NCBI RefSeq assembly: GCF_910592395.1
Contig: NC_088325.1
Location: 2,819,501-2,883,500 of the forward strand
Source of the DNA: Lineus longissimus
Taxonomy: Eukaryota; Nemertea; Pilidiophora; Heteronemertea; Lineidae
Length of the DNA stretch: 64,000 bases
Direction of reading: 5' to 3'
Part shown: in pieces, positions 1 to 11,358 of the stretch
How the letters are laid out: each line of letters opens with the position of its first letter
How positions within the stretch are numbered: the first letter of the stretch is position 1
Made by a program: the position numbers and the translations under genes
The notes under the pieces: generated by a model
What the model was told of the DNA's origin: nothing
The model's input: the letters and a program-made list of their open reading frames with translations, nothing else
Database searches by the model: none

Positions 1-3000
1 ATGCAATCCGAGTTAGAGAAGAGCCGATTGGAGGTGGCCAGGCTTACGGCTAAATTGCGGCACTGCATGCCAGTGCAACCACCAGCCAAGTTACGGTCTC
101 AGGATGATGAGCAGCATGTTTCACAGGCAATGCCGTTATCGACCGGGCATACCGAGCCTATAGAACATAGGCCTACTTCTTTTTCGAATCCACAAGAGAA
201 GGCCATAAAGACGTCATCGCCAGTTATGCAGTCTGAGTCTAAGAGGCCACTATTGCAGTCACCTGATGCATCAAGCACCCCCCGAGTGCACTTACCTATG
301 ATGAATATGAGTGACATCTCACCCCATCCCAAGTCGAGGTCGCTAGCCGCGGTTGAAGTTTCACCAGAGTTGTCAAGGAGAGAGCCAAAATCTCCTCAGC
401 GTCAGCCCAAGACCGACACCCAGGTCAGTCATGTCAGTGATTGGCAACAACGATTGGTGGATACCATGGCTTTACCGAAAACCTCTATGATGACATTTTC
501 GGGAGATCCCAGACAGTTTTGGATGATTATGCGACGTTTCAATAGCTGCATTGGGGACACAACCGTTGATGATAGCGCCAAGTTGAATTGTCTGTTTGAG
601 TTTTGTAAGGGTAAAGCTGCAGCTGTGATTCAACCGTGTGCCATTATGGATCCACGTAAAGGCTATATCCGAGCCCTGGAGTTGTTGAAGGAGCGATTCG
701 GTAATGAGTACCAGATATCTGAAGCTTGTGTAAAGCACGTGACGGAAGGTCCAGTGATAAAGGGGACTGATTCTACGGCTCTGCAAGATTTGGCTGATGA
801 GGTGTCAAGCTGTAGTGAAACCTTACAAGCAATGAACTGTATCGGTGAAATCGACACGAGATCAAGGGTCGTACAGGTTGTTGAGAGGCTACCTCTGTTT
901 TTAAAGTCCAGATGGCGTAAGCTTGCAGTGGATAAAGTGGTGAAGGATAAAGTTTATCCAGGGATACAGGAACTTGTAAATTTCCTACAACGTGTCGCGC
1001 GAGAGGCAAACGATCCCGTATTTGGAGTCACCAAGCCGTCGGAGGAAGACTGTTCAAAGAAGGATGGTCGCACCGCAGGTGGAAAGCCACAGGATTATGT
1101 GCAATGGAAAGCTAGATCCCACACTACAGGTGAAGCCAAGAACCTTGCGAAAGCCAACATGAAATGCTACATCTGTGGATCCACACACAGATTGTTGGAC
1201 TGTCCTGTTTGGAAGTCGGCGGCCGTGCCAAGGCGATGGAGCCTAGCAAAGGAAAAGAGGTTATGTTACAGATGTTTGGCGGGAAATCATATGGGTAAAA
1301 ACTGCCCCCGCGGGAACACATGCAATGTCAATGGCTGTGGTAAAAGTCACCATTTCCATCTTCATGAAGACCGACCGTCACCAAAGTCAAAAGCCGACCC
1401 TGCCAATAATGCCAACAGTTCCTTTGGTACCAGTGATTTTCAGCCTAATGTACCCATACAGGTTGTGCTGCGGACGGTTCCAGTGTGGTTAGTTGGTCCA
1501 GGAGGAAAGAGAGTGCTGATAAATGCCCTATTGGATGAAGGATCTGACACGTCTTATGTTCGAGCGGATGTCGTAACAGCTCTGGGAATAAGTGGAACTG
1601 AGGAGAATTTGAAGATTGCTTCAATTGCTGACTGTGTGTCACTGGACAGCCAGAAAGTAGAAGTTCAGCTTGAGAGTATAGATGGCAGCACGGTTCGGAA
1701 GATGAAGATCTGGACGATGAGTGACATGTGCAGAAAGCTACCGATACAGAATTGGAACCACCACAAGACTAAGTTTGACCATATTGCTGATTTGGAGTTT
1801 CCTACAGCATCGGGTAGGAAGACTGTTGATGTTTTGATAGGATCTGACTACCCAGAGTTAGGTATCGCCCTTGAGGAGCGTATTGGAAAACCCGGCGAGC
1901 CAGTCGCAAGGAGAACATCGCTTGGTTGGACGTGTGTTGGTCCTCTACCCTTGATCAATGTACATCAGACCACCACCAACTTCACGATGAGCTTTCATGC
2001 CACACACGAGTCAACCGATCAGCAGTTGCAAAAGTTGTGGGACCATGACGTCATTGGAGAAGTTCATGAGGACATCCATACTCCAGAAGACAAGATGGTG
2101 ATTGAGAAAACTAAGAGTTCGATAAGGAAGTTACCAGACCGGTTCGAAGTTGGGATTCCTTGGCGTGAAGACCCTCCGGATTTAAAAGATAACAGAATAG
2201 TGGCTGAAAGAAGACTTAGATCACTTGAAGCCAGTCTGGTGAGGAGACCGGAAGTAGCCAAAAGATACAAAGAAGCATTTGAGGCGACTGTCGAGAAAGG
2301 ATACATCACCAAGATATCATCGGAAAAAGCGCAAGAACCAGGATGGTACCTGCCGCATTTTGCCGTGATCCGGGATGATAAGCAAACTACGAAGGTGCGC
2401 ATCGTTTATGATGCTGCAGCAGCCTACGAAGGAACAAGTCTGAACCAGAAGATGTTCCCAGGTCCGAAGCTGCAACGAGATATCTTGGAGATCCTGCTGA
2501 AGTTTCGCTTAAAGCCTGTTGCCTTAATCGGAGATATAAAGGAGATGTTTAATCAAGTCAGTATGGCGGAGAAGGACAGGAAGTTTCACCGGCTGTTGTG
2601 GCGGCATCTCGATCCAACAGCACCCATTGAAGTTTATGAAGCAACCAGATTGGTGTTTGGTGATGCAGCATCTCCGTTTTTGGCGCAGTTTGTAACAAAA
2701 CATCAAGCCGAGGCAATGCGAGAGCAGTATCCGGAGGCAGCAGAGGTTGTTCTCAAAGCAATATACATTGATGACGTAATCGACAGCCTTGAAGATGATG
2801 ATGAAGCCAGGCGTATGCGCCAGGATCTACAAGCCGTTTTGAAACCAGCTGGTTTTACAATCCGCCGTTGGTGCAGCAATAGACTTGCTGTTCTGGAAGG
2901 GTTGGACGAGTCGGAGCAAGCATCTGGAGTTAATCTGGAAGAGTCGGTACTTCCCAGTGTGAAGACCCTTGGTGTTGAATGGGATGCAGCTTCGGACACG

Positions 3001-3528
3001 TTTACCTTCATCTTAAGCAGTACCGAGCAGACGATTACCACGAAGAGACAGATTCTGAGTCGTAATGCAACCATCTTTGATCCGTTCCAATTCTTGGCCC
3101 CTGTTGTCATCCGGGGCAAGATAGCTCTGCAAGAATGCTGCTTACGTGGAATCGGATGGGACGATGACCTACCAGATGATATCCAAACTAGACTTGACCA
3201 GTGGATAGGAGAGCTACAGCGGGTGAACGAGATTCACATCCCTCGGTGTTATCGCAACAGGCCAGTTGAAGATATCGTGAAGATGGCCCTACATACATTT
3301 ACAGATGCCTCGAGACTCGCCTACGGGGCAGTAGCCTATCTTAGGTACCAGTATACAGATGGAGAAATTGGGATCAGCATGGTAGCTGCAAAGTTTAAAG
3401 TTGCTCCACTGAAGAACGTTAGCATTCCCCGGCTCGAGCTGATGGCTGCAGTTACAGGAGTGCGTCTAGCCAACGTCATGGCCAGGAGTATATCCGTCCG
3501 ATTACTAGATTGTGCCCACTCGTTGTGA
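1..3528 (+). CDS. BEL/Pao gag-pol polyprotein, truncated after RNase H
   Basis: Polyprotein of 1175 residues as visible; the frame is open from base 1, so the true start may lie upstream. In order: a Gag region with the family's DUF1759-like part (about residues 155-330), two Cys/His knuckles beginning CYICGSTHRLLDC (about 389) and CYRCLAGNHMGKNC (about 423), an aspartic protease of the Pao (A17) type with LLDEGSDTSYV (about 510), reverse transcriptase with catalytic YIDDV (about 922-926), and an RNase H start with FTDAS (about 1100). BEL polyproteins normally continue with an integrase. Here the frame leaves the RNase H region (after ARSI, about residue 1164) and stops at 3526-3528 with no HHCC or DDE motif behind it. 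I infer an internal deletion. The role is retrotransposition, with Gag particles assembling in the cytoplasm. Confidence 0.92.
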   Translation: MQSELEKSRLEVARLTAKLRHCMPVQPPAKLRSQDDEQHVSQAMPLSTGHTEPIEHRPTSFSNPQEKAIKTSSPVMQSESKRPLLQSPDASSTPRVHLPMMNMSDISPHPKSRSLAAVEVSPELSRREPKSPQRQPKTDTQVSHVSDWQQRLVDTMALPKTSMMTFSGDPRQFWMIMRRFNSCIGDTTVDDSAKLNCLFEFCKGKAAAVIQPCAIMDPRKGYIRALELLKERFGNEYQISEACVKHVTEGPVIKGTDSTALQDLADEVSSCSETLQAMNCIGEIDTRSRVVQVVERLPLFLKSRWRKLAVDKVVKDKVYPGIQELVNFLQRVAREANDPVFGVTKPSEEDCSKKDGRTAGGKPQDYVQWKARSHTTGEAKNLAKANMKCYICGSTHRLLDCPVWKSAAVPRRWSLAKEKRLCYRCLAGNHMGKNCPRGNTCNVNGCGKSHHFHLHEDRPSPKSKADPANNANSSFGTSDFQPNVPIQVVLRTVPVWLVGPGGKRVLINALLDEGSDTSYVRADVVTALGISGTEENLKIASIADCVSLDSQKVEVQLESIDGSTVRKMKIWTMSDMCRKLPIQNWNHHKTKFDHIADLEFPTASGRKTVDVLIGSDYPELGIALEERIGKPGEPVARRTSLGWTCVGPLPLINVHQTTTNFTMSFHATHESTDQQLQKLWDHDVIGEVHEDIHTPEDKMVIEKTKSSIRKLPDRFEVGIPWREDPPDLKDNRIVAERRLRSLEASLVRRPEVAKRYKEAFEATVEKGYITKISSEKAQEPGWYLPHFAVIRDDKQTTKVRIVYDAAAAYEGTSLNQKMFPGPKLQRDILEILLKFRLKPVALIGDIKEMFNQVSMAEKDRKFHRLLWRHLDPTAPIEVYEATRLVFGDAASPFLAQFVTKHQAEAMREQYPEAAEVVLKAIYIDDVIDSLEDDDEARRMRQDLQAVLKPAGFTIRRWCSNRLAVLEGLDESEQASGVNLEESVLPSVKTLGVEWDAASDTFTFILSSTEQTITTKRQILSRNATIFDPFQFLAPVVIRGKIALQECCLRGIGWDDDLPDDIQTRLDQWIGELQRVNEIHIPRCYRNRPVEDIVKMALHTFTDASRLAYGAVAYLRYQYTDGEIGISMVAAKFKVAPLKNVSIPRLELMAAVTGVRLANVMARSISVRLLDCAHSL

Positions 3529-4123
3529 AGAAATAGACAATCAGACTTTGAACATTGCGCTAGGTGATGCTCCGCTAGCATCCTACGCTTGAACTTTTGT
3601 GATGATAACTTGCGTTTGGTTATTTGGACATTATAATAACTCGACATAGTGTGGTTGTTTTGAGGAAATTTGGATGGTTAGAATCTTCGCAGCAATTGGG
3701 TTCCAAGCCAGAATAATGCTTCCCAATTGTTGGGTTCATGCCGTGCGCTGCCCAGGCTGAGTTTCTTAACTATTTTAATTTGCTCTTTTCTCGTGTTACC
3801 AGTTAATTTGGACTTTATTCGTTAGACGTGTGCACTAGTATTTTTATCACCGCGGAATTAATGTATATCACTTATATAAGTTCTTTCGGGATTCAGCAGA
3901 TCCACATTAATTTCGGACATCTAGCATAAGGATTGCTTGTTGTTAACTTCGCAGATCGTTGAGCGCTCACCGGGCCCGGATTAACCGGACTCATACTTCG
4001 GTCCATAACGGGACAACTTCGTTCTTTTTTCGGTCTTCACTGAGACAATTTGTATGTGTTTTGGACTCTTAACGTTAGTGATGAACATTTCGTTACCACT
4101 GTCTGTTCATGAGGGGGAGAATA
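3529..4123 (+). other. BEL/Pao 3' non-coding segment
   Basis: No reading frame of note. The stretch runs from the truncated polyprotein to the polypurine tract GAGGGGGAGAA. It occupies the place where the integrase-coding part would be expected and is probably what is left after the deletion plus the original 3' UTR. Confidence 0.6.
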
Positions 4124-4283
4124 TGTTGTGGCGATTGATTTTGGAATAGGCTGTAATGATGGAGGCTGTGACGAGAGACAACGTTTTGTAATCGTTGGAA
4201 GTTGCTGCGAAATAAAAGTGTTATTTTCGATATTCATTTGTGTTATGTTGCCGAAGTAGCGGGCCTAGGGAATCGTAGAAACA
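4124..4283 (+). repeat. BEL/Pao 3' LTR
   Basis: A 160-bp sequence that begins TGTTGTGGCG directly after the purine tract and ends GTAGAAACA just before array-unit sequence resumes. It has TG...CA ends and contains AATAAA near 4212, as expected for a polyadenylation signal inside an LTR. The partner LTR is outside the window, so the borders rest on the TG/CA ends and on the junction with the repeated unit. Confidence 0.7.
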
Positions 4284-4635
4284 ATAGAGACCACTTTGTT
4301 TGCATTTGATTCGGGCGAAACCATGGTCATTTGAATGACTCTAAATAAGCAAATAGGCTGAATAAGTAATAATGCATTCCAAATCTTCCCTACATCCGAA
4401 AGCAAGCACTTAAATTACGAGATACAATGGTTTCCTGCAGTACAAGACGATTTCATGAGACTTCATAGAAAATGTTCCATTGGGTGTGTAAAAATAATGA
4501 CACGATGTGCTTTATGTGACTGTCTGTGACTCTGAAGACAACTAGGCTAGACCTAAAGAATAATCTAGTCCAGGTAACCAAGACCCTATCCGCCGCAGAG
4601 CGGAGGATAGAGGAAGCCTCGTTGGTTTACCCGAG

Positions 4636-4821
4636 GTGAACAATGCATTTTCAGTGCATACAGTGGATGCACTGTCATACCAAGCGCTCTGGTATTGCAG
4701 ATTATTCACTTGGATCGAGGTTAACCATCCTACAGAAAAACACATGACCGGACCTCGGAATCTTACGCCCCCAAATAGAGTTGATGACGAGTTCATTGCC
4801 GTCAAGTACTCGTCTCTGTGA
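4636..4821 (+). CDS. Conserved plus-strand ORF of the array unit (unit 1 copy), unknown function
   Basis: An open frame of 61 codons after its first ATG, ending ...DEFIAVKYSSL. It is also open upstream to about 4567. The same frame is open, with coherent substitutions, in the units at 39230-39487 and 43080-43354. It is broken by one stop in the units near 34212 and 58410, and cut off at 63570. It lies downstream of a CCAAT/TATA-like block and converges with the minus-strand two-exon gene, the two stop codons being about 255 bases apart. No homolog is recognised. It could be the last exon of a small spliced gene or a chance frame, because the antisense strand is also open in several copies. 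Confidence 0.3.
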   Translation: MNNAFSVHTVDALSYQALWYCRLFTWIEVNHPTEKHMTGPRNLTPPNRVDDEFIAVKYSSL

Positions 4822-5075
4822 TGAGTGAATGGAGGAGACTGGTGAAAGAGTCTAAGAATGCAATAGAGCAAAAGTAAACTGAAATCACAAAGTTGGATGA
4901 ATATTTATAGACTTTCCATTATGACCAACAGCCCCAATACCTCAATCTATCATGTGCCACCTCAATTCCCCATGGCGCAGTTGGCATCTTTTGCTTTCAG
5001 TTGCCACTATCAAGACCAACTCATACCAGTTCGCCCACACCAGTCTCCCCGGAAGAAACCTCTCGAAGTGTTTTG

Positions 5076-6495
5076 CTAACTAACTGGCGTAAACCGCCTA
5101 GCGTATTTTATTGTCTCCTTGCTCTGTCCTTTACCCATATCTTTAATTGTCCGTACGGGTGATAATAGAACGCTATTAGGTAGCATTACTAGTCTGCGTT
5201 CTTTTCGATATTTACTTCGTTTCCGCGGTATCCCAATATGCCAATTTCTGACCGAAACATTGGTCACCTTATTAATCTTTGTAAAAATTTTCAAAGGGGC
5301 CAGAGGAGAGCATATGTCTCTGATAAATGTTACACTGGAAAATAAGTTTTTGTTTTTATGTAAAAATAAAAGCGTTGATGCCTTTCGATAGTTCGAAAAG
5401 CGGAAAAAATATTTATACGGGACCGACAAAACTTCCAACCGCATTCTCGGTTTAGGGAAGACACGATAGAATGCAGAGAATCCATTCTTTATCCTTTTAT
5501 AGAATATGATATGACCTCGTCGACTGACGAAATAACGTCCTTGAGCATTGCGTGAAACTCTGCCAATTATTCAGTTCAAAAGGCGCATTCTGGCCGCGTA
5601 TCCAAGTTATATTAAATATGGAAAGAAATGGACGACGATAGCTTCCTATGACAGCGCCAGATATTACAAAGATGTTTTTTAAGCCAATCGGCAAGCAAAT
5701 AATACAATGTTTAGTTGAACATGGGTGATGACGAGGTAGGATTATTGTGTGAAAATGACGAGTTGATATCTCAAACAACTTAAGTACAACCGGTCTGTTT
5801 CCACTTTCCTGGCGCACGTAGTAGAGCAGCCATAATTTCCCGTTGAGAATATCACTGAACATTTTCGTAAAACGAGAGGAAACAGACACATTATGAACGA
5901 GTGCGTAAACATTCCTTTGTTCAGGTTGGTAGACAAGTATATTTCTTAAGGCATGAACATGTCCTCTACCATCTCGATGAACAAATAGTATCGAATTAGA
6001 ATAGTCGTCAAACATAAACAGCCTGGCTTCATGTTTATTCAAAATGACTGATACGGGGGGTTTGAAAACAACTGGTTCAGAAACTCTGTACGTTTGGGTT
6101 CTTTTTTCCTGAAAGAGCAGTTGTTAACGTGTTAGTAGATGAGCGCTGCACTGCTTTTCATTCTTGTTACCACAGTACAGTGAGCCTTTAACCAGGGACC
6201 AAGAAACTTCTTGACGGAATACCTAATGGTATGATTTACTACCACAATTTGTATCATATTTGACTTTGAGACGGATTTTAGCCTAACCACGATCGGGTTT
6301 TGGCATGTGATAAAACCTTACCTCTAGTTGATACATAAGCCATCCTGTAGTAATCGTTACATCCTCCCTCTCCAAACATGTTGCCTTTTCACTGTGCAGT
6401 CGGCAAACATGGCCGCCATCATGCCCTCGGGTATTAATAGTTTTGCAACTTAGCACCAAAACGCAAACAAATGCGCACTGACACCTCGACCGCAT
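5076..6495 (-). pseudogene. Two-exon secreted-protein family, copy 1 (frameshifted)
   Basis: Exon 1 runs 6495-6322 from the signal-peptide Met (MRSRCQCAFVC...), and an in-frame ATG further upstream lies at 6576. The donor is GAG|GTAAGG at 6321. The 213-base intron ends TTTCAG, and exon 2 starts at 6108. Exon 2 follows the family for about 190 codons (KHEARLFMFDD, LRNILVYQPEQRNVYALVHN, FNITWIRGQNAPFELNNWQS). It then loses frame near 5550, where two bases are missing compared with the copy near 60355. The remaining third is readable in another frame down to 5076. This copy belongs to central-segment type A. It is most likely non-functional. Confidence 0.75.
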
Positions 6496-7350
6496 GTTTT
6501 TATCAGCAAAACTTGGCTGAATTATTTCTCGATCATGTGTAACCTTCTTGTAAATCCTGCTTTGGGTTGGGACCATTGTCAGTTACTTCCGAAAATGTAC
6601 GAGACCACTATATGAAACACAAGGTATGATCATGACCACTGGGCAGTATTAATAAACGTTGCATTAATTTATTCAACATCTTGACCTCATTCAATCAAAT
6701 ATCTGATTGGCTTATTCAAACGACAACATTTCAACATGAGAGAGCATCAGAACTATTTCTGTGAAACCGAAATAGTGCGGATATTTTACAAATAATGCAA
6801 TTTTATAACAAGCGTTAATGCCGGTACGAACGGACAAACTGAATCCAAACATGCTCGCTGCAGTGACGGCAAACTCTCCACGAGTTGAACCTCTGCCCGA
6901 GTTGCCACTGCAAAGTTTATATTTCATTCATTTCTTCTTCGTTTTTGCCATCTATAGTCGATCCTTTTATCACTTGAATTACCCTGAAACAGCGTGGTAA
7001 TATAAATTACTATACTGGCTACTGGCCGCCGGATATTGACAATAGACCCGACGTAATTCTTTGTTGGTTGGTGAAATTAAGGGGCGAATGGTTTGAAAGC
7101 CGCTGCTGTACAGGTTGTTTTGAAAATATTGCTAACGAATCTTAAAATTTCCTGCGTCATTATATCATGTGGATGAACGAAATCAGTTTTGTCAGTTTTT
7201 CTGACAATTTTTTATCCATTCTTGGCCCACCCAGTATCATAACGAGCATGTTGTAGTTTTTCTCCAAACTCGTTAGTGCCAGGAATGCAGTAGGAATCAA
7301 ATTCTCCATTCTAAGGTCGGTAAGAAACGGCATTCGCATGGCATTGGGCA

Positions 7351-8184
7351 GTGCATTCTCCGCAAACAATAGTGGTATATCTACGATTGGTATTAGTGGC
7401 TTATAACGTACATATCCCACGATCCAAATCAGGCTGCCCCACCTTTCAGCTAGGGGTGGAACTAAACAGACATTGCGCTACAGTGGGATAATGATGAACT
7501 ATAGCAACGAAGTATCTTTTAAGTTGTGCGTGACGTCAGAGTGACGTCATTTTGTAAACAAAGGTATCCATCTATTCGCAAAACCAGCCCGTATGAATGT
7601 TTTAGATTTGCATTAGGTTTGTAGTAATCATATAGTTCCATGACTCTTCAATTATTCTGATTAATCTTCACGCAAGTTTTCGACGGTTTTAAAGTTGTCA
7701 ATATTTGCGGCAACCCATTTTACTGGGGAACTACATCAGCTCATCCTCGTTTCTCGTGCTACTTTTTTAGCCACTGCCTCTGCCGCTACTAAAACAGCAG
7801 CACAGGCACGTGAAACTTAGAGACCCCCCCCCCCCCGTTCGGTTGCCCCCTTGACTGACAACAAACCCCGACTACACCGACAGCAAATCCAAAAACGATA
7901 TCATTTTACATTGGGGGGGGGGGGGGGGGATGGAGGTAGTTAGTCGAGGGGGCCTGAGCTGAATTGAAGGGGTAGGGGGCCGGGGCAATTGAGCTATTAT
8001 ATAATTTTTCGCGCCTGTGCGACATTCGATTTATCGGATGGTGTTGTAGTATTTCAGTTTTGCTCAATTCCATAGCTATTTACGGTTTGAAGTACCGGTA
8101 GGCTATGAAACGTAGACCATGTCATAGTTAGGACCGCATCAAATATCATGACCATGGAATTTGGTGGTAAGTATAGCCAGATTA
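7351..8184. other. No gene seen; homopolymer tracts and paired CRE-like palindromes
   Basis: There is no reading frame with family signs. Two copies of TGACGTCA-like sequence stand near 7531-7548. A poly-C run lies around 7826 and a poly-G run around 7914-7930. The sequence is not related to the array unit. Confidence 0.6.
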
Positions 8185-9708
8185 TGGCATGATATATGTT
8201 GCAATATTCAATAAAAATATTTTTCATGCAATATTGATTTTTGTTCATTCATCGTTTCATTTTTGATGCAATGTTACACTCTTTTATGCAATGTTTACTC
8301 GATAATTGTCATTCAATGTTTCATATTTGATGCTATGTTCCACTTTTTTCATTCAATATTCAAATTTTCATTTGATAATTGCCCTGATAATTGTTCATTC
8401 ATCGTTTTATTTTTGATGCAATGTTACACTTTTTTTCATGCAATGTTCAAATTTTCATTCGATAATATGCATTCAAAGTTTCATATTTGATGCAATGTTT
8501 TCAATTTTCTTCATGCAATTACGATTAAATTTTCATGCAATATTTGGCAATTATTCATTCAATGTTGGCGCAACCTTTTTCTTTCAATAATCTGTGAAAA
8601 TATTCATGCGAAAACTGCATTGTGGGTAATCTTAGAAACGAAAACGCTGATTGGCTAATCTCGTGTAGTGGAATAGGAGCGATATACTGTAATATATATG
8701 AGCTATATGTGTTTATTTATCAGTTAAACTAGTAATTAAGTCTTTAACTGATTGGATTCTATTAGAAAATGCAGGTTTTGATGATGTTTACCTTGGTCAT
8801 TTTGGTTGTCTGCTAAAGAGCAACCATCTTGGATAATGCAATGTGGTATTTGCCTAGCGACCTTAGCAACCAATCAGAAGCCAATTTACAATATTATAAT
8901 TAGATTGGTGATGTCATTACCCAAATATGGTATTTGTCAACAATCAAACATGTGGGTTTGTTGTGATTTGTGACTTGCGTCATTTCAAGGATTCAGAGTC
9001 CAGGAGTTGTGTTTTTATCTAAGAGCTGTGTTCTTTCAGTTATTTTCATAAGGATTACAATACCACTAGCACATTGTACACAACTTTTTCCAAAGTCGTT
9101 TGATACGAGCTTGGAGGGAGGCTGTCACGACAATCACAATTGTATGGTTTGGTCTCATTCATTATACAGCCATTGACATCATGTACACAACAATTGAGGT
9201 TTTGGTACGTCTGTCTTATTCCCCGTCACGAGATTAACCAATCAGCGTCCGCGTTTCTAATATTACCCACAATGCAGTTTTCGCATAAATATTTTCGCAA
9301 AATATTGAATGAAAAAGTTTCCGCCAACATTGAATGAATAATTGCCAAATATTACATGATCATTTTATGAAATTTAGAAATCGTTATTGCATAAAAAAGT
9401 GAAACATTGAATCGAATACGAAACATTGAATGATCAATTATCAGGGCAACTATCGAATGAAAATTTGAGCATTATTGCATGAAAAAAGTGAATTATTGCA
9501 TCAAATATGAAATATTGAATGAACAATTATCGAGTAAACATTGCATAAGGAAATGTAACATTGCATCAAATATGAACACACATTGAATGGAAATTTTAAC
9601 ATTGCATAAAAAAGTGTAACATTGCATCAAAAATGAAACGATGAATGAACAAAAATCAATATTGCATGAAAAATATTTTTATTGAATATTGCAACATATA
9701 TCATGCCA
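8185..9708. mobile_element. Non-autonomous element with ~480-bp terminal inverted repeats, TA flanked
   Basis: The outer ends are TGGCATGATATATG (from 8185) and its complement ending at 9708, each bordered by TA. The arms run inward to about 8664 and 9227. The inner arm sequence TGCATTGTGGGTAA...GATTGGCTAATCTCGTG reappears inverted at 9227-9278. Arms are built from short repeated words such as ATGCAATGTT, ATTCAATGTT and TCATATTTGATGC, so the two arms pair with variable subrepeat numbers. The roughly 560-bp centre carries no transposase. The TA borders would fit a Tc1/mariner-type or similar mechanism, but the superfamily is not assigned. Confidence 0.8.
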
Positions 9709-10201
9709 TACCAGATGGTCGCCAAAGGTTGTTTTTTTTGTCACCTAATTGTCCTAAATCGATCTGAGAAAAAAGCATGGCCGTCGCCCAGCCCCGGCCC
9801 AGGCCCAGCAGGATACGTGCCTAGCTAGGCCTACCACCTGTATTGATAAATGAGATGCATCCCCATGCTGCTGCCGTAAATGTATGTAAATGCTCGATGC
9901 GTGGACATCTTCATCATTATTTGTCATCATTGACATATCACATTGATGTAATGGTAGGCCTAGTCCCCCCCCCCCCACCATGCCCACCCCTAGGCCTAGC
10001 CTACCCTGTGTGGCCGCGCTTGCCGGGCGGGCAGGCCGCCCCCACCTGGCCCTAACCATAAATTCAAAATTTCACATTCATTGACTTAGACCGGCGTGTC
10101 TTCGCCTATTTCTTGAGCAACGAAGGCGCTAAGCCCGTGAACATGAGACCGAAATCTGGCAGGTCAGCACTCCCAGTTACGAAGGACTGTATAAGGTCAC
10201 T
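9709..10201. other. No gene seen
   Basis: A GC-rich patch (9780-10050) with GGCCCAGGCCCAG and a short poly-C run. Frames here are short and composition-driven. Nothing supportable as a gene. Confidence 0.5.
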
Positions 10202-10541
10202 CAGGCCTCTCAATTACATGGTTCCTACACCGTAGAGGATGTCCCCAAATTAGGTGGGTTTTTTCTTTTTTTTTTAAATATGACCCCCTGAAGCGTTTTT
10301 TGACCCCTAACATAACCAAATCTCATCCAAATAGCCTCATTTTAAAGTTTTCCCCTAAAATTATGATTTTTCAGGTGTATGTGGTGATATCAGTCACTAA
10401 CTCTGATTTATGACATCGCTGTTCAGGCAAATTGGCGCGATGAAATGTCTCCAAATTAAGCCAAAAAGCAAAAAAACATGTCCCCCAAAATAGGCTAAAA
10501 ATATACAGGGTGTAGAGGTCTCCACGTAATTGAAAGGCCTG
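10202..10541. mobile_element. Small MITE-like inverted-repeat element
   Basis: CAGGCCTCTCAATTACATGG at the left end is matched by its near-complement (CCACGTAATTGAAAGGCCTG) at the right end. A second short inverted match, CTACACC/GGTGTAG, lies just inside. About 340 bp in all with no coding capacity. Similarity is imperfect and no clean target duplication was found, so the exact ends are uncertain. Confidence 0.5.
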
Positions 10542-11358
10542 TCACTCTATCGTACAATGGCCCATTTGGATAGAATCATGGTGTTACAAAACTCAGTAGA
10601 AAAGTATTTTTGACTGTCCTCAGCGGATCCTTTTCTCAAGCTGGGGTTGGTTCGAACCCCCCTGATCCCCCCCCCCCCCCCGACTACATCCCTGACGTTA
10701 GACATTCCTAAAAATAGCACCGCGATAGACCGTATCTGCATAGTAGTAAGCTTAAACTCGTTGCGCAGGAATTCCCTACCTTAAAGGGCTGTTTCCACAT
10801 GAGCGTCAGCGCTAGCGTTATAACGCCGCGCATCGCGCTGCGTAATGCGCTTTAAAATCCTTCCAATGAATTTCCATAGAGCCATTTCCACATTTGGCCG
10901 TAATTCCAAAATTGCTTGTTTTTCAAGAGAAACTAAAGGACTTTCCTGAGGAATTGCAACCAAGTAATCATGAAGTAGAAATCGATGCACCTTTCGATTT
11001 TCAAGTGTTCCAGCAAGGTTTGTGATTTGTCTTTTTAAGGTCTTTTTATTCATCAGCTAGTTGGCTCTATTCCAAGACACAAATCAAGTTGTGTATTTTA
11101 TAAGGAGTAAGTTTCCGATTTGACCTACCATACTTTTTACGGCTGCAGAGGTCAAACGACGTGAACTGATTCATCTAAATTTTGAATTTTGTGTTGATCA
11201 CAAGTCAGGTTATAGCTTGCAAATGATTTATTCTTTTTTAAAGGTTAATTGGGCAACACTGGCTGCTGATTAAGGCAAATAATGGTATTTTCGAATGAAC
11301 ACTTAGGAACTTTTTTTTCTTTCCCGGTAGTATTTATCAATGCACTTTTAATTTACAG
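10542..11358. other. No gene supported
   Basis: A poly-C run near 10668. A 90-codon minus-strand frame at 10781-11053 has no recognisable motif and no splice or homology support. The start of the stretch around 10782 (AAAGGGCTGTTTCCACA) has the look of a DNA-transposon terminus but no partner was found. Confidence 0.4.

Larger units (their letters stand above)
1..4283 (+). mobile_element. BEL/Pao LTR retrotransposon, 5' end outside the window, integrase lost
   Basis: The visible part comprises the gag-pol reading frame (1-3528), about 600 bases of 3' non-coding sequence, a purine-rich tract (GAGGGGGAGAA, 4111-4121) and a 3' LTR (4124-4283). Array-unit sequence starts directly after the LTR at 4284 (GACCACTTTG context), so the element inserted into the tandem array. 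The 5' LTR and the left target duplication lie outside the window. Integrase is missing, so this copy should depend on others for mobility. BEL/Pao assignment rests on the protein motifs given for the ORF. Confidence 0.9.
4284..7350. repeat. Array unit 1 (partial copy of the ~4-kb tandem unit)
   Basis: The sequence aligns by eye with the other units: an AT-rich spacer, the CCATTGGGTGT promoter-like block (degenerate here, GTGTAAAAATA), the plus-strand conserved ORF, the minus-strand two-exon gene copy 1, its 5' flank, and the type-1 spacer beginning around 6800. Similarity ends near 7350, where GCATTGGG runs into unrelated sequence instead of the tRNA-like module. The unit is separated from the main array by about 17.7 kb. 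Confidence 0.85.

Noticed and set aside
10781-11053. 90-codon minus-strand ORF
   Set aside because: No motif, no repeat partner and no splice sites; length alone is within chance expectation for this much sequence.
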